This document shows, one piece after another, positions 56,838-64,000 of a DNA stretch of 64,000 nucleotides. The position numbers were made by a program, and so were the translations under genes. The stretch is from contig CAITYM010000078.1 of assembly GCA_903896615.1 (NCBI GenBank), positions 1 to 64,000 on the forward strand, written 5' to 3'. The notes under the pieces were generated by a model, which saw only the letters and a list, made by a program, of their open reading frames with translations, did no database searches and was not told the origin of the DNA. Within the stretch, counting starts at the first letter, position 1. Every line of letters begins with the position of its first letter. The DNA is from an uncultured Burkholderiales bacterium. GTDB taxonomy: Bacteria; Pseudomonadota; Gammaproteobacteria; Burkholderiales; Burkholderiaceae_C.

Positions 56838-57152
56838 TTATTGCAACTTGATTTCTACGTCCACACCTGCAGGCAAATCCAACTTCATTAACGCGTCTAC
56901 TGTTTTATCAGTAGGGTCAACAATATCCATCAACCTTTGATGAGTGCGAATCTCAAACTGGTCACGGCTTGATTTATTAACGTGTGGTGAGCGCAAAATA
57001 TCAAAACGTTTCATGCGTGTTGGTAAGGGCACAGGACCCTTCACAATGGCGCCCGTTCTTTTTGCTGTGTCAACGATCTCAGCAGCTGACTGGTCGATCA
57101 ATTTGTAATCAAACGCCTTAAGCCTAATGCGTATTTTTTGTTTTGCAGACAT
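56838..57152 (-). CDS. rpsJ: 30S ribosomal protein S10
   Basis: Small-subunit head protein, also NusE in antitermination, 104 residues. [32 protein letters not shown] and [20 protein letters not shown] are diagnostic. It follows tuf by 14 bases and so belongs to the rpsL-rpsG-fusA-tuf transcript rather than to the S10 genes behind it. Confidence 0.98.
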   Translation of the reverse strand: MSAKQKIRIRLKAFDYKLIDQSAAEIVDTAKRTGAIVKGPVPLPTRMKRFDILRSPHVNKSSRDQFEIRTHQRLMDIVDPTDKTVDALMKLDLPAGVDVEIKLQ

Positions 57153-57166
57153 GGTGTTTGTTCCCT

Positions 57167-58357
57167 TTAAGCCAGAATTTTTGCAACGACGCCAGCACCT
57201 ACTGTCTTGCCACCCTCACGGATCGCAAATCTCAGGCCCTCCTCCATCGCAATCGGGTTGATCAACTTCACCGTTATAGATACGTTGTCCCCCGGCATCA
57301 CCATCTCTTTTCCTTCTGGCAACTCAATCGCTCCAGTTACGTCCGTCGTACGGAAGTAAAACTGTGGCCTGTAGTTGTTGAAGAACGGCGTGTGACGTCC
57401 CCCCTCATCCTTTGACAACACATACACCTCAGCCGTGAAATGCGTGTGCGGCTTGATCGAACCAGGCTTACACAGCACTTGTCCACGCTCCACGTCCTCG
57501 CGCTTTGTTCCGCGCAACAGTATTCCAACGTTGTCACCCGCCTGACCTTGATCAAGCAACTTCCTAAACATCTCAACGCCTGTACATGTCGTCTTTTGCG
57601 TATCCTTGATACCCACAATCTCAATCTCTTCGCCAACCTTTACGATTCCGCGCTCAATACGACCCGTCACCACTGTGCCGCGTCCAGAAATTGAGAACAC
57701 ATCTTCTACAGGCATCAAAAACGCGCCGTCAACAGCACGCTCTGGCGTAGGTATATAACTGTCTAGCGCCTCAGCCAATTTCAGTATCGCACCCTCTCCC
57801 AACTCACCCTTGTCACCCTCAATGGCCAACTTAGCTGAGCCCTTGATGATCGGTGTGTCGTCACCAGGAAAATCATACTTAGACAATAACTCACGAACCT
57901 CCATCTCAACGAGCTCGAGCAACTCAGCATCGTCAACCATGTCGCATTTGTTCAAAAATACGATGATGTAAGGCACTCCAACCTGACGCGCCAACAAAAT
58001 GTGCTCACGCGTTTGTGGCATAGGTCCGTCCGCAGCAGAGCAAACCAAAATCGCTCCGTCCATCTGCGCCGCACCCGTAATCATGTTCTTCACATAGTCA
58101 GCGTGCCCAGGACAATCCACGTGCGCGTAGTGACGGTTAGCCGTCTCGTACTCAACGTGCGCTGTGTTAATCGTAATTCCGCGCGCTTTCTCTTCTGGCG
58201 CCGCATCAATTTGGTCGTAGGCCTTCGCCTCACCACCAAACTTCGTAGATAAAACCGTTGTAATCGCCGCTGTCAGCGTCGTCTTACCATGGTCCACGTG
58301 ACCAATCGTGCCAACGTTAACGTGTGGCTTGGTACGCTCAAACTTGCCTTTTGCCAT
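57167..58357 (-). CDS. tuf: Elongation factor Tu
   Basis: GTPase delivering aminoacyl-tRNA. It has 396 residues. G1 is [11 protein letters not shown]2 lies in [11 protein letters not shown]3 is DCPGHADY, and G4 is NKCDMVD. Domains 2 and 3 follow with [17 protein letters not shown] and the C-terminal GRTVGAGVV-like end ([14 protein letters not shown]). It starts with ATG after GGAG. A second copy begins at the left edge of the window, 57 kb away. Confidence 0.99.
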   Translation of the reverse strand: MAKGKFERTKPHVNVGTIGHVDHGKTTLTAAITTVLSTKFGGEAKAYDQIDAAPEEKARGITINTAHVEYETANRHYAHVDCPGHADYVKNMITGAAQMDGAILVCSAADGPMPQTREHILLARQVGVPYIIVFLNKCDMVDDAELLELVEMEVRELLSKYDFPGDDTPIIKGSAKLAIEGDKGELGEGAILKLAEALDSYIPTPERAVDGAFLMPVEDVFSISGRGTVVTGRIERGIVKVGEEIEIVGIKDTQKTTCTGVEMFRKLLDQGQAGDNVGILLRGTKREDVERGQVLCKPGSIKPHTHFTAEVYVLSKDEGGRHTPFFNNYRPQFYFRTTDVTGAIELPEGKEMVMPGDNVSITVKLINPIAMEEGLRFAIREGGKTVGAGVVAKILA

Positions 58358-58379
58358 TTTTTTACTCCAAAGAACAAAG

Positions 58380-58480
58380 CCCGTGTCCGGTTTAGCGTTT
58401 GCACAAGGTTGCTAAATCATCTCGCACGGGTAACAAGATGGCACTTTGTCGCAGACGAGCGCCCCAAGGCTCTGGGGCGC
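58380..58480 (-). promoter_or_regulatory. Two stem-loops in the fusA-tuf interval
   Basis: GCGCCCC/GGGGCGC (58459-58480) forms a perfect 7-bp stem soon after fusA. A second composite stem, CCCGTG/CACGGG (58380-58385 with 58425-58430) enclosing GTTTAGC/GCTAAAT, lies before tuf. Neither has a T-run, so they are more likely mRNA processing or stability structures, or a tuf leader, than terminators. Confidence 0.4.
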
Positions 58481-58524
58481 ATAAAGTCAATTAGAAATAC
58501 TTTGCGTAATCTATCAAGCCTAGT

Positions 58525-60627
58525 TTATTTAGCACGGGAAGCAACAATTGCTTCAGCCACATTACGTGGTGCTTCTGTATAGTGCTTGAATTCCATGGTG
58601 TAAGTTGCACGACCTTGGGACATTGAGCGAAGTGTGGTTGAATAGCCAAACATTTCTGAAAGAGGAACCTCAGCTTTAATAGCCTTTCCACCACCTACCA
58701 TGTCTTCCATACCCTGAACCATACCGCGACGTGAGGATAAATCACCCATCACGTTACCAGCGTAGTCCTCAGGAGTTTCAACTTCAACAGACATCATAGG
58801 CTCTAGGATCACAGGAGATGCTTTTTTACATCCTTCTTTAAATCCAAAGATACCAGCCATCTTGAATGCCATCTCAGAAGAGTCAACATCATGGTACGAG
58901 CCAAAGTGCAAGGTCACTTTAACGTCCACTACGGGGTAACCTGCTAACACTCCAGAGGTTAAAGCTTCAATAACGCCTTTTTCAACTGCTGGAATGTATT
59001 CTCTTGGAACCACACCGCCTTTGATTGCGTCTACAAACTGAAAGCCCTTACCTGGCTCATTGGGCTCAATCTTAAACACAACGTGCCCGTACTGACCCTT
59101 ACCACCAGATTGACGCACAAACTTGCCTTCGGCGTCCTCTACAGTCTTGCGAATTGTCTCTCGGTACGCTACTTGTGGCTTACCTACGTTAGCTTCGACA
59201 CCAAACTCACGCTTCATTCGATCAACGATAATTTCCAAGTGCAACTCACCCATACCCGCAATAATGGTCTGGCCAGACTCTTCGTCTGTTTTTACGCGGA
59301 AGGAAGGATCTTCTGCAGCCAAACGCTGCAATGCGATTCCCATCTTCTCTTGGTCAACCTTTGTCTTTGGCTCAACGGCCTGAGCAATCACAGGCTCAGG
59401 AAAGACCATGCGCTCCAAAGTAATAATGTCATCTGGAGAGCAAAGTGTCTCACCAGTCGTTACATCTTTTAAGCCTACACAGGCCGCAATATCTCCGGCG
59501 CAAATCGCATCAACTTCTTGACGGGTGTTTGCGTGCATCTGAACAATACGACCAATACGCTCTTTCTTGCCCTTAATTGGGTTGTAAACCGTATCGCCTT
59601 TTGACAAGATGCCTGAGTAAACACGAACGAAAGTCAGTTGCCCAACGAATGGGTCCGTCATCAATTTAAATGCCAGTGCTGAAAACTTTTCTTTGTCATC
59701 TGCTTTTCTATGAACTTCTTTTTCGTCCTCATCCAAACCGCCAACAGGAGGAATGTCCAAAGGAGAAGGCATTAATTCGATGACAGCATCCAACATGCGT
59801 TGGACGCCTTTGTTTTTAAAGGCTGTACCGCAAAGCATTGGCTGAATTTCACCGCCAATAGTTCTTGTCCTCAAGCCCGTCCGAATTTCATCCTCTGACA
59901 AATCACCTTCTTCAAGGTATTTATTCATTAATTCCTCTGATGCCTCTGCTGCAGCTTCAACCATCTTTTCACGCCACTCTTTAGCCGTCGCAGCTAAATC
60001 AGCAGGGATTTCTTGATATTCAAACTTCATGCCTTGAGAAGCTTCATCCCAAATGATGGCTTTCATTTTTAATAAGTCAACCACCCCTGTAAAGTTCTCT
60101 TCTGCTCCAATTGGTATAACGATTGGAATTGGGTTGGCCTTCAAACGCAAGCGCATTTGGTCATAGACTTTGAAGAAATTTGCTCCTGTACGGTCCATTT
60201 TGTTGACAAACGCCAAGCGAGGCACACGGTACTTGTTAGCTTGACGCCAAACAGTTTCAGACTGGGGCTGAACGCCACCAACTGCACAGTAAACCATGCA
60301 AGCGCCGTCAAGCACACGCATTGAGCGCTCGACTTCAATGGTGAAATCAACGTGTCCGGGGGTGTCAATAATATTGATGCGATGCTCAGGGAACGATAGG
60401 TCCATACCCTTCCAAAAACAGGTTGTTGCAGCCGACGTGATAGTGATGCCACGCTCCTGCTCTTGCTCCATCCAGTCCATGGTTGCAGCACCATCATGAA
60501 CTTCACCGATTTTATGATTTACACCGGTGTAAAACAAAATGCGTTCTGTCGTAGTTGTTTTTCCAGCATCAATATGAGCAGAAATACCAATATTACGATA
60601 ACGCTCGATAGGAGTATTGCGAGCCAT
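58525..60627 (-). CDS. fusA: Elongation factor G
   Basis: Translocase GTPase of 700 residues. G1 is [20 protein letters not shown]2 [11 protein letters not shown]3 DTPGHVDF and G4 NKMDRTGA. The domain IV block [15 protein letters not shown] and the C-terminal [12 protein letters not shown] close the protein. It starts with ATG and lies between rpsG and tuf in the str operon. Confidence 0.99.
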   Translation of the reverse strand: MARNTPIERYRNIGISAHIDAGKTTTTERILFYTGVNHKIGEVHDGAATMDWMEQEQERGITITSAATTCFWKGMDLSFPEHRINIIDTPGHVDFTIEVERSMRVLDGACMVYCAVGGVQPQSETVWRQANKYRVPRLAFVNKMDRTGANFFKVYDQMRLRLKANPIPIVIPIGAEENFTGVVDLLKMKAIIWDEASQGMKFEYQEIPADLAATAKEWREKMVEAAAEASEELMNKYLEEGDLSEDEIRTGLRTRTIGGEIQPMLCGTAFKNKGVQRMLDAVIELMPSPLDIPPVGGLDEDEKEVHRKADDKEKFSALAFKLMTDPFVGQLTFVRVYSGILSKGDTVYNPIKGKKERIGRIVQMHANTRQEVDAICAGDIAACVGLKDVTTGETLCSPDDIITLERMVFPEPVIAQAVEPKTKVDQEKMGIALQRLAAEDPSFRVKTDEESGQTIIAGMGELHLEIIVDRMKREFGVEANVGKPQVAYRETIRKTVEDAEGKFVRQSGGKGQYGHVVFKIEPNEPGKGFQFVDAIKGGVVPREYIPAVEKGVIEALTSGVLAGYPVVDVKVTLHFGSYHDVDSSEMAFKMAGIFGFKEGCKKASPVILEPMMSVEVETPEDYAGNVMGDLSSRRGMVQGMEDMVGGGKAIKAEVPLSEMFGYSTTLRSMSQGRATYTMEFKHYTEAPRNVAEAIVASRAK

Positions 60628-60719
60628 GGAATTACCCTTTTTAAATCAGAAAGTTCGACCTAGCCACAAAGAACCCCACCAACGAGGCAAACCTAGCCAA
60701 GGCCTTTTTTAATTGGAAA

Positions 60720-61190
60720 TTAGAAACGGAAGTGCGAGAAAGCTTTGTTAGCTTCTGCCATACGGTGTACTTCATCGCGCTTTTTCATCGCCCCACCACG
60801 GCCTTCTGAGGCCTCGAGCAGCTCATTGGCCAAACGTAAAGCCATTGATTTCTCACCGCGCTTACGAGCAGCCTCCTTAATCCATCTCATGGACAATGCC
60901 AAACGACGAACGGGGCGCACCTCAACAGGAACCTGGTAGTTTGCACCGCCAACACGGCGGGACTTAACCTCAACCATAGGCTTAACGTTATTGATTGCTA
61001 AGCTAAATAACTCTAGCGGATCTTTATTAGCTTTTTTCTCGATCTGCTCTAGTGCACCGTAAATAATGCGCTCGGCGACAGCTTTTTTACCGCTCTCCAT
61101 GATCACATTCATGAATTTGGAAAGCTCAACATTACCAAACTTTGGATCTGGCAGAATTTCACGTTTAGGGACTTCGCGACGACGTGGCAT
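60720..61190 (-). CDS. rpsG: 30S ribosomal protein S7
   Basis: Nucleates assembly of the 30S head. It has 156 residues. [40 protein letters not shown] and [20 protein letters not shown] are diagnostic. The 180 bases between rpsL and rpsG hold no ORF. They contain a GCGAT/ATCGC hairpin about 25 bases before the start, which could be an S7-binding leader as known in E. coli. Confidence 0.98.
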   Translation of the reverse strand: MPRRREVPKREILPDPKFGNVELSKFMNVIMESGKKAVAERIIYGALEQIEKKANKDPLELFSLAINNVKPMVEVKSRRVGGANYQVPVEVRPVRRLALSMRWIKEAARKRGEKSMALRLANELLEASEGRGGAMKKRDEVHRMAEANKAFSHFRF

Positions 61191-61370
61191 AACAATAACC
61201 TCTTTTTAAAATTTCAGTTAGCGATCAAAATCAATCGCCTCGGTAGCCATTTAACTACCACTTACTATCCGCACTGGCTAAACCATATTTCAGGCACAAA
61301 CCAGTTGGCACGGATCCTATTCAAGTGCGCGCGCCTTGAAACGCAAAGCGCACACCACCCAAAATATAAA

Positions 61371-61748
61371 TTACGCCTTTTTAGGACGCTTTGCACCGTA
61401 CTTGGAACGCGACTGCTTACGGTCTTTAACACCCTGCAAATCAAGCGATCCACGCACAATGTGATATCTCACACCAGGCAAATCTTTAACACGACCACCA
61501 CGAACCAGAACCACTGAGTGTTCTTGCAAGTTATGGCCCTCACCACCAATGTATGAAATTACTTCAAAACCATTGGTTAAACGAACTTTAGCCACTTTGC
61601 GCAGTGCAGAGTTAGGCTTCTTTGGAGTGGTGGTGTACACGCGTGTGCAAACGCCGCGCCTTTGGGGCGAGTTTTGCATAGCTGGACTCTTGGACTTGAT
61701 CTTCTCGACCGTGCGTCCTTGTCTCACCAATTGACTAATGGTTGGCAT
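61371..61748 (-). CDS. rpsL: 30S ribosomal protein S12
   Basis: Decoding-centre protein, the streptomycin-resistance locus. It has 125 residues. [43 protein letters not shown] and [17 protein letters not shown] are diagnostic. Lys residues at the classical resistance positions (PKKPNS and GRVKDLPG) are wild type. It heads the str operon. Confidence 0.99.
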   Translation of the reverse strand: MPTISQLVRQGRTVEKIKSKSPAMQNSPQRRGVCTRVYTTTPKKPNSALRKVAKVRLTNGFEVISYIGGEGHNLQEHSVVLVRGGRVKDLPGVRYHIVRGSLDLQGVKDRKQSRSKYGAKRPKKA

Positions 61749-61815
61749 TTAAACGTCCCTCAACGTTGATAACGTAAATCTATTTACTTCTCGGCGAAAT
61801 TCCGAAAAGCCTTCT

Positions 61816-61843
61816 AGTATAACAGTTTTAACCTATTTGAAAA
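61816..61843 (-). promoter_or_regulatory. Promoter of the str operon (rpsL)
   Basis: The minus strand shows TTTTCA (61843-61838), a 16-base spacer and TATACT (61821-61816) with an extended TGT in front. It lies about 70 bases before rpsL. The remainder of the 318-base interval 61749-62066 contains only a GCCCA/TGGGC hairpin (62016-62030) after the carboxypeptidase gene, and no ORF. Confidence 0.6.
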
Positions 61844-62066
61844 GGTAGAAATTTAGAGGAGTGGGCTAAATTACTGATTTTGCATACATAAAACCCTTAC
61901 AACGCTCCTTTTCCCCCTCCCGGCGGATAGGCCAAGTCAGGGCCCGCACTGTCAACTAACTTTATACAAACCAGGTCTTTTGTCCATGATTAAGCCTAAT
62001 AGCCCGAACAAATACGCCCAGAACATGGGCCTATCGAGAGATGTGTGGTCAATCAAAATGCGTGTC

Positions 62067-63260
62067 TCATTTAATCCACAACCTAATTGTGTCCCATGTC
62101 CTGCCCATAAAACCGGCTTGCTCAATATTTTGGAGGCTCAAGAGTGGCAACTCTAATAGAGTGACATCATCCAATTTCACCTTCAATTTAGCCATTGCTT
62201 GACCAACCGTAATTGGAGCGTAAAGTGGATCCACCCTGGACACCTCGGTTTTTATTCTGCCCGCTTGTCCACTGGGAACCGCTACAACAATGGGCTCGGT
62301 ACGTCCCAGTTTTACAGTTGACTCACGCCCATGCCAAACCGGAGGAGTCTGAACCACTTGTCCAGCGTCGTACAACTTAATTCCTTCAAAAGTCGTAAAA
62401 CCCCAATTTAGAAGTTTTTGCGCCTCATTAGCTCGCGTTACATCACTTGATGCGCCCAAAATAATGGCCAGCAACCTACGTCCAGCCAAATTAGGAAAGT
62501 CTCGCCTTGCAGTCGCAATCATGCAGTAACCAGCTGCATCGGTATGCCCTGTCTTGAGTCCATCAACGGAAGGATCTCTGAATAAAAGTAGATTTCTATT
62601 GTTCTCATTTGAAACAGGTGTACCAGGGTAGCGATATTTCTTGATGGCGTAATACCCCACATACTGAGGGAAGTCTTGCATTAAGCGAGTTGCCAAGATC
62701 GATAAATCCCTTGCCGTCGTAATATGACCCTGCTCGGGCAATCCTGCTGGATTTTTAAATGAAGTATTTTTCATGCCCAGCAATTTAGCTTGTTCATTCA
62801 TCATCTGAACAAAATGCTCCTCAGTACCCCCCACTCCTTCTGCCAAAACTAAAGTGGCATCATTACCAGATTGAACAATCATTCCCTTTATCAAATCCTC
62901 AATTGGCACTTGCATCTTCGGATCAATAAACATTCTGGAGCCCTCTACCTTCCAGGCATGAACACTAACAGGTAGCGTTTGGGTGAGGTTTATTTTTTTT
63001 AGTCTGAGTGCATCAAAAACTAAATATGCGCTCATCAACTTAGTGAGTGACGCTGGTTCTACCGGGTCATCCGCACCCTTTTCTGCCAGGACCTGATGTG
63101 CACTTACATCCAACAATAGATAGGCCTTCGCTGCAACCTCAGGTGCCTGGGGTTGCTGAGCGTGCGCGCTAAATACCATGCCCAATACACCCAAGCCGAT
63201 TAAACACGCGCTCAACCTTACCCCAAGAATTCTGGAGTCCATCGCATCAAATATTTTCAT
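62067..63260 (-). CDS. D-alanyl-D-alanine carboxypeptidase (PBP5/6 type)
   Basis: Trims the terminal D-Ala from peptidoglycan stem peptides. It has 397 residues. A signal peptide ends in FSAHA. The penicillin-binding motifs are SLTK (SXXK, in PASLTKLM), SGN (SXN, in VQSGNDATL) and KTG (in DGLKTGHTDAAGYC). A C-terminal PBP5-type beta domain precedes a final amphipathic helix (MGRTWDTIRLWIK) that probably anchors it to the membrane. It starts with ATG and follows the hydrolase gene. Confidence 0.95.
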   Translation of the reverse strand: MKIFDAMDSRILGVRLSACLIGLGVLGMVFSAHAQQPQAPEVAAKAYLLLDVSAHQVLAEKGADDPVEPASLTKLMSAYLVFDALRLKKINLTQTLPVSVHAWKVEGSRMFIDPKMQVPIEDLIKGMIVQSGNDATLVLAEGVGGTEEHFVQMMNEQAKLLGMKNTSFKNPAGLPEQGHITTARDLSILATRLMQDFPQYVGYYAIKKYRYPGTPVSNENNRNLLLFRDPSVDGLKTGHTDAAGYCMIATARRDFPNLAGRRLLAIILGASSDVTRANEAQKLLNWGFTTFEGIKLYDAGQVVQTPPVWHGRESTVKLGRTEPIVVAVPSGQAGRIKTEVSRVDPLYAPITVGQAMAKLKVKLDDVTLLELPLLSLQNIEQAGFMGRTWDTIRLWIK

Positions 63261-63305
63261 TAAATTTACTTAGTCCACAATAAAAAAACAAATCTGCAGC
63301 ATGCA

Positions 63306-63983
63306 TCAATCCTTCAAGTGCTGCATAACCAAAGCCTTTAATAAAGGCAACTGGCCGTGAAAGAAATGGCCCACCGCGGGCACCACTGTAACGGGCAAAA
63401 CCTGCGGTCGAGCCCAGTCCATCACAGAAGTTAAGGGAACTGTTTCGTCCTCTTCGCCGTGAATCACAAGAGTGCGGCTATGAAGGACGGGAGCAATAGG
63501 GCGAACATCAAAGCGCGTCGTCGCGGTGCCTACTAAGATCACCTTTTTTAAATCGCCGCCAAAAGCTTCACTAGGATCATTGGCGCTTGCACGCCCTCCC
63601 TCGCTTAAAGCTTGTACGCCGTGTGAGGCAATAAAGGCGCCAAAAGAGAACCCCGCCAATGCAACAGGGCCAGAAGCCGCAACTTGATCAATGATTGTCA
63701 ACAAATCAGCAACTTCACCCCGCCCGTTATCATGCTCGCCCTGGGATTGGCCAACGCCTCTGAAATTAAATCTAAGCGTACGCCAACCACTTGCTAAAAA
63801 ACCACGGGCCAAAGTTTGAACAACCTTATTGTCCATCGTCCCACCAAATAAAGGATGGGGGTGACAAATAATTGCTATTCCCCGCTCTTGAGAACTCGAT
63901 GCCTCGTTGCTTGGGTGATCTAATAAAGCTTCGATAAGACCGGCACCACCATCTAGGGTCAATTTTTCGCTTGATTTATTCAC
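63306..63983 (-). CDS. Alpha/beta hydrolase (dienelactone hydrolase-like)
   Basis: A 225-residue hydrolase. The N-terminal block IICHPHPLFGGTMDNKVVQ is followed by FNFRGVGQSQGEHD. The nucleophile elbow is GFSFGA (Ser), the acid probably in HGEEDETVPL, and the His in VVPAVGHFFHG. Many proteobacteria carry this protein next to a carboxypeptidase or other envelope genes, but its substrate is unknown. The start is GTG at 63983. Only 17 bases remain to the right window edge, so nothing can be said of its promoter. Confidence 0.88.
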   Translation of the reverse strand: MNKSSEKLTLDGGAGLIEALLDHPSNEASSSQERGIAIICHPHPLFGGTMDNKVVQTLARGFLASGWRTLRFNFRGVGQSQGEHDNGRGEVADLLTIIDQVAASGPVALAGFSFGAFIASHGVQALSEGGRASANDPSEAFGGDLKKVILVGTATTRFDVRPIAPVLHSRTLVIHGEEDETVPLTSVMDWARPQVLPVTVVPAVGHFFHGQLPLLKALVMQHLKD

Positions 63984-64000
63984 AACTAACGACCCACATC

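Noticed and set aside
58459-58480. GCGCCCC/GGGGCGC stem as a fusA terminator
   Set aside because: No T-run follows on either strand, and tuf and rpsJ downstream belong to the same conserved operon; recorded as a structure only.

Overview
The window is a chromosomal stretch of a betaproteobacterium, most likely order Burkholderiales. The evidence is the combination of a tRNA-Tyr/Gly/Thr-tuf cluster, trpEGDC-ung, rpoN with an Lpt system, an incomplete PTS(Ntr) with HprK, a PntAA/AB/B transhydrogenase, and dapB-bamE facing fur. The order leuS-lptE-holA-proA-gshA-gshB and the trp/ung order look Alcaligenaceae-like, but that family-level placement is an inference. Base composition is only moderately GC-rich. 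Most genes lie on the minus strand. I see no prophage, CRISPR array, rRNA operon or intact transposon. The only mobile trace is a short decayed hairpin that resembles an IS200/IS605 end.

Layout. 1-390: first codons of a second tuf gene at the left edge, then tRNA-Thr, tRNA-Gly and tRNA-Tyr. 584-8231 (minus): tryptophan operon trpE-G-D-C with ung, preceded by a candidate Trp-codon leader peptide, then pncC, and a thiL-pgpA pair with apaG upstream. 8232-9188: structured leader and rpe (plus). 9197-15424 (minus): SPOR protein, dsbA, lptA-lptB-rpoN, an RlmL-like methyltransferase and a PIN protein, several joined by overlapping stop/start codons. 15496-21622: argS and a four-gene lipid-linked sugar cluster (GT2, GtrA, GT39, YdjC deacetylase), probably lipid A or envelope aminosugar decoration. 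21771-24366: malate synthase G and a small membrane protein. 24480-34271 (minus): gshAB, proA, holA, lptE, leuS, dapB, bamE. 34506-46477: fur, hprK, ptsN, hpf, an MFS transporter, corA with an elaborate leader, mtnN, pnt genes, a Nudix hydrolase, and EI/HPr/EIIA. 46546-51651: an MFS transporter, a lipoprotein, a CoA transferase, cytochrome c' facing a b-type cytochrome, and a peroxiredoxin. 51774-61748 (minus): rpsL-rpsG-fusA-tuf-rpsJ, then a terminator and new promoter, then rplC-D-W-B-rpsS-rplV-rpsC-rplP-rpmC-rpsQ ending in a strong terminator. 62067-63983: a PBP5-type carboxypeptidase and an alpha/beta hydrolase.

How the genes work together. Translation dominates (ribosomal proteins, EF-G, EF-Tu, tRNAs, ArgRS, LeuRS). 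Envelope assembly is the second theme (LptA/B/E, BamE, PgpA, DsbA, carboxypeptidase, lipid-sugar cluster). The third is regulation through the PTS(Ntr) chain EI-HPr-EIIA(Ntr) with HprK and sigma-54; its parts are split over three loci here. Redox genes (gshAB, pnt, peroxiredoxin, cytochromes) are scattered.

The least ordinary signals are RNA-level. They are (1) mutually exclusive long helices in front of corA, (2) a short ORF ending Trp-Pro-Trp inside alternative hairpins in front of trpE, and (3) an interlocked hairpin/terminator in front of rpe. None could be folded or compared with other genomes here, so all three are hypotheses from hand-read complementarity.
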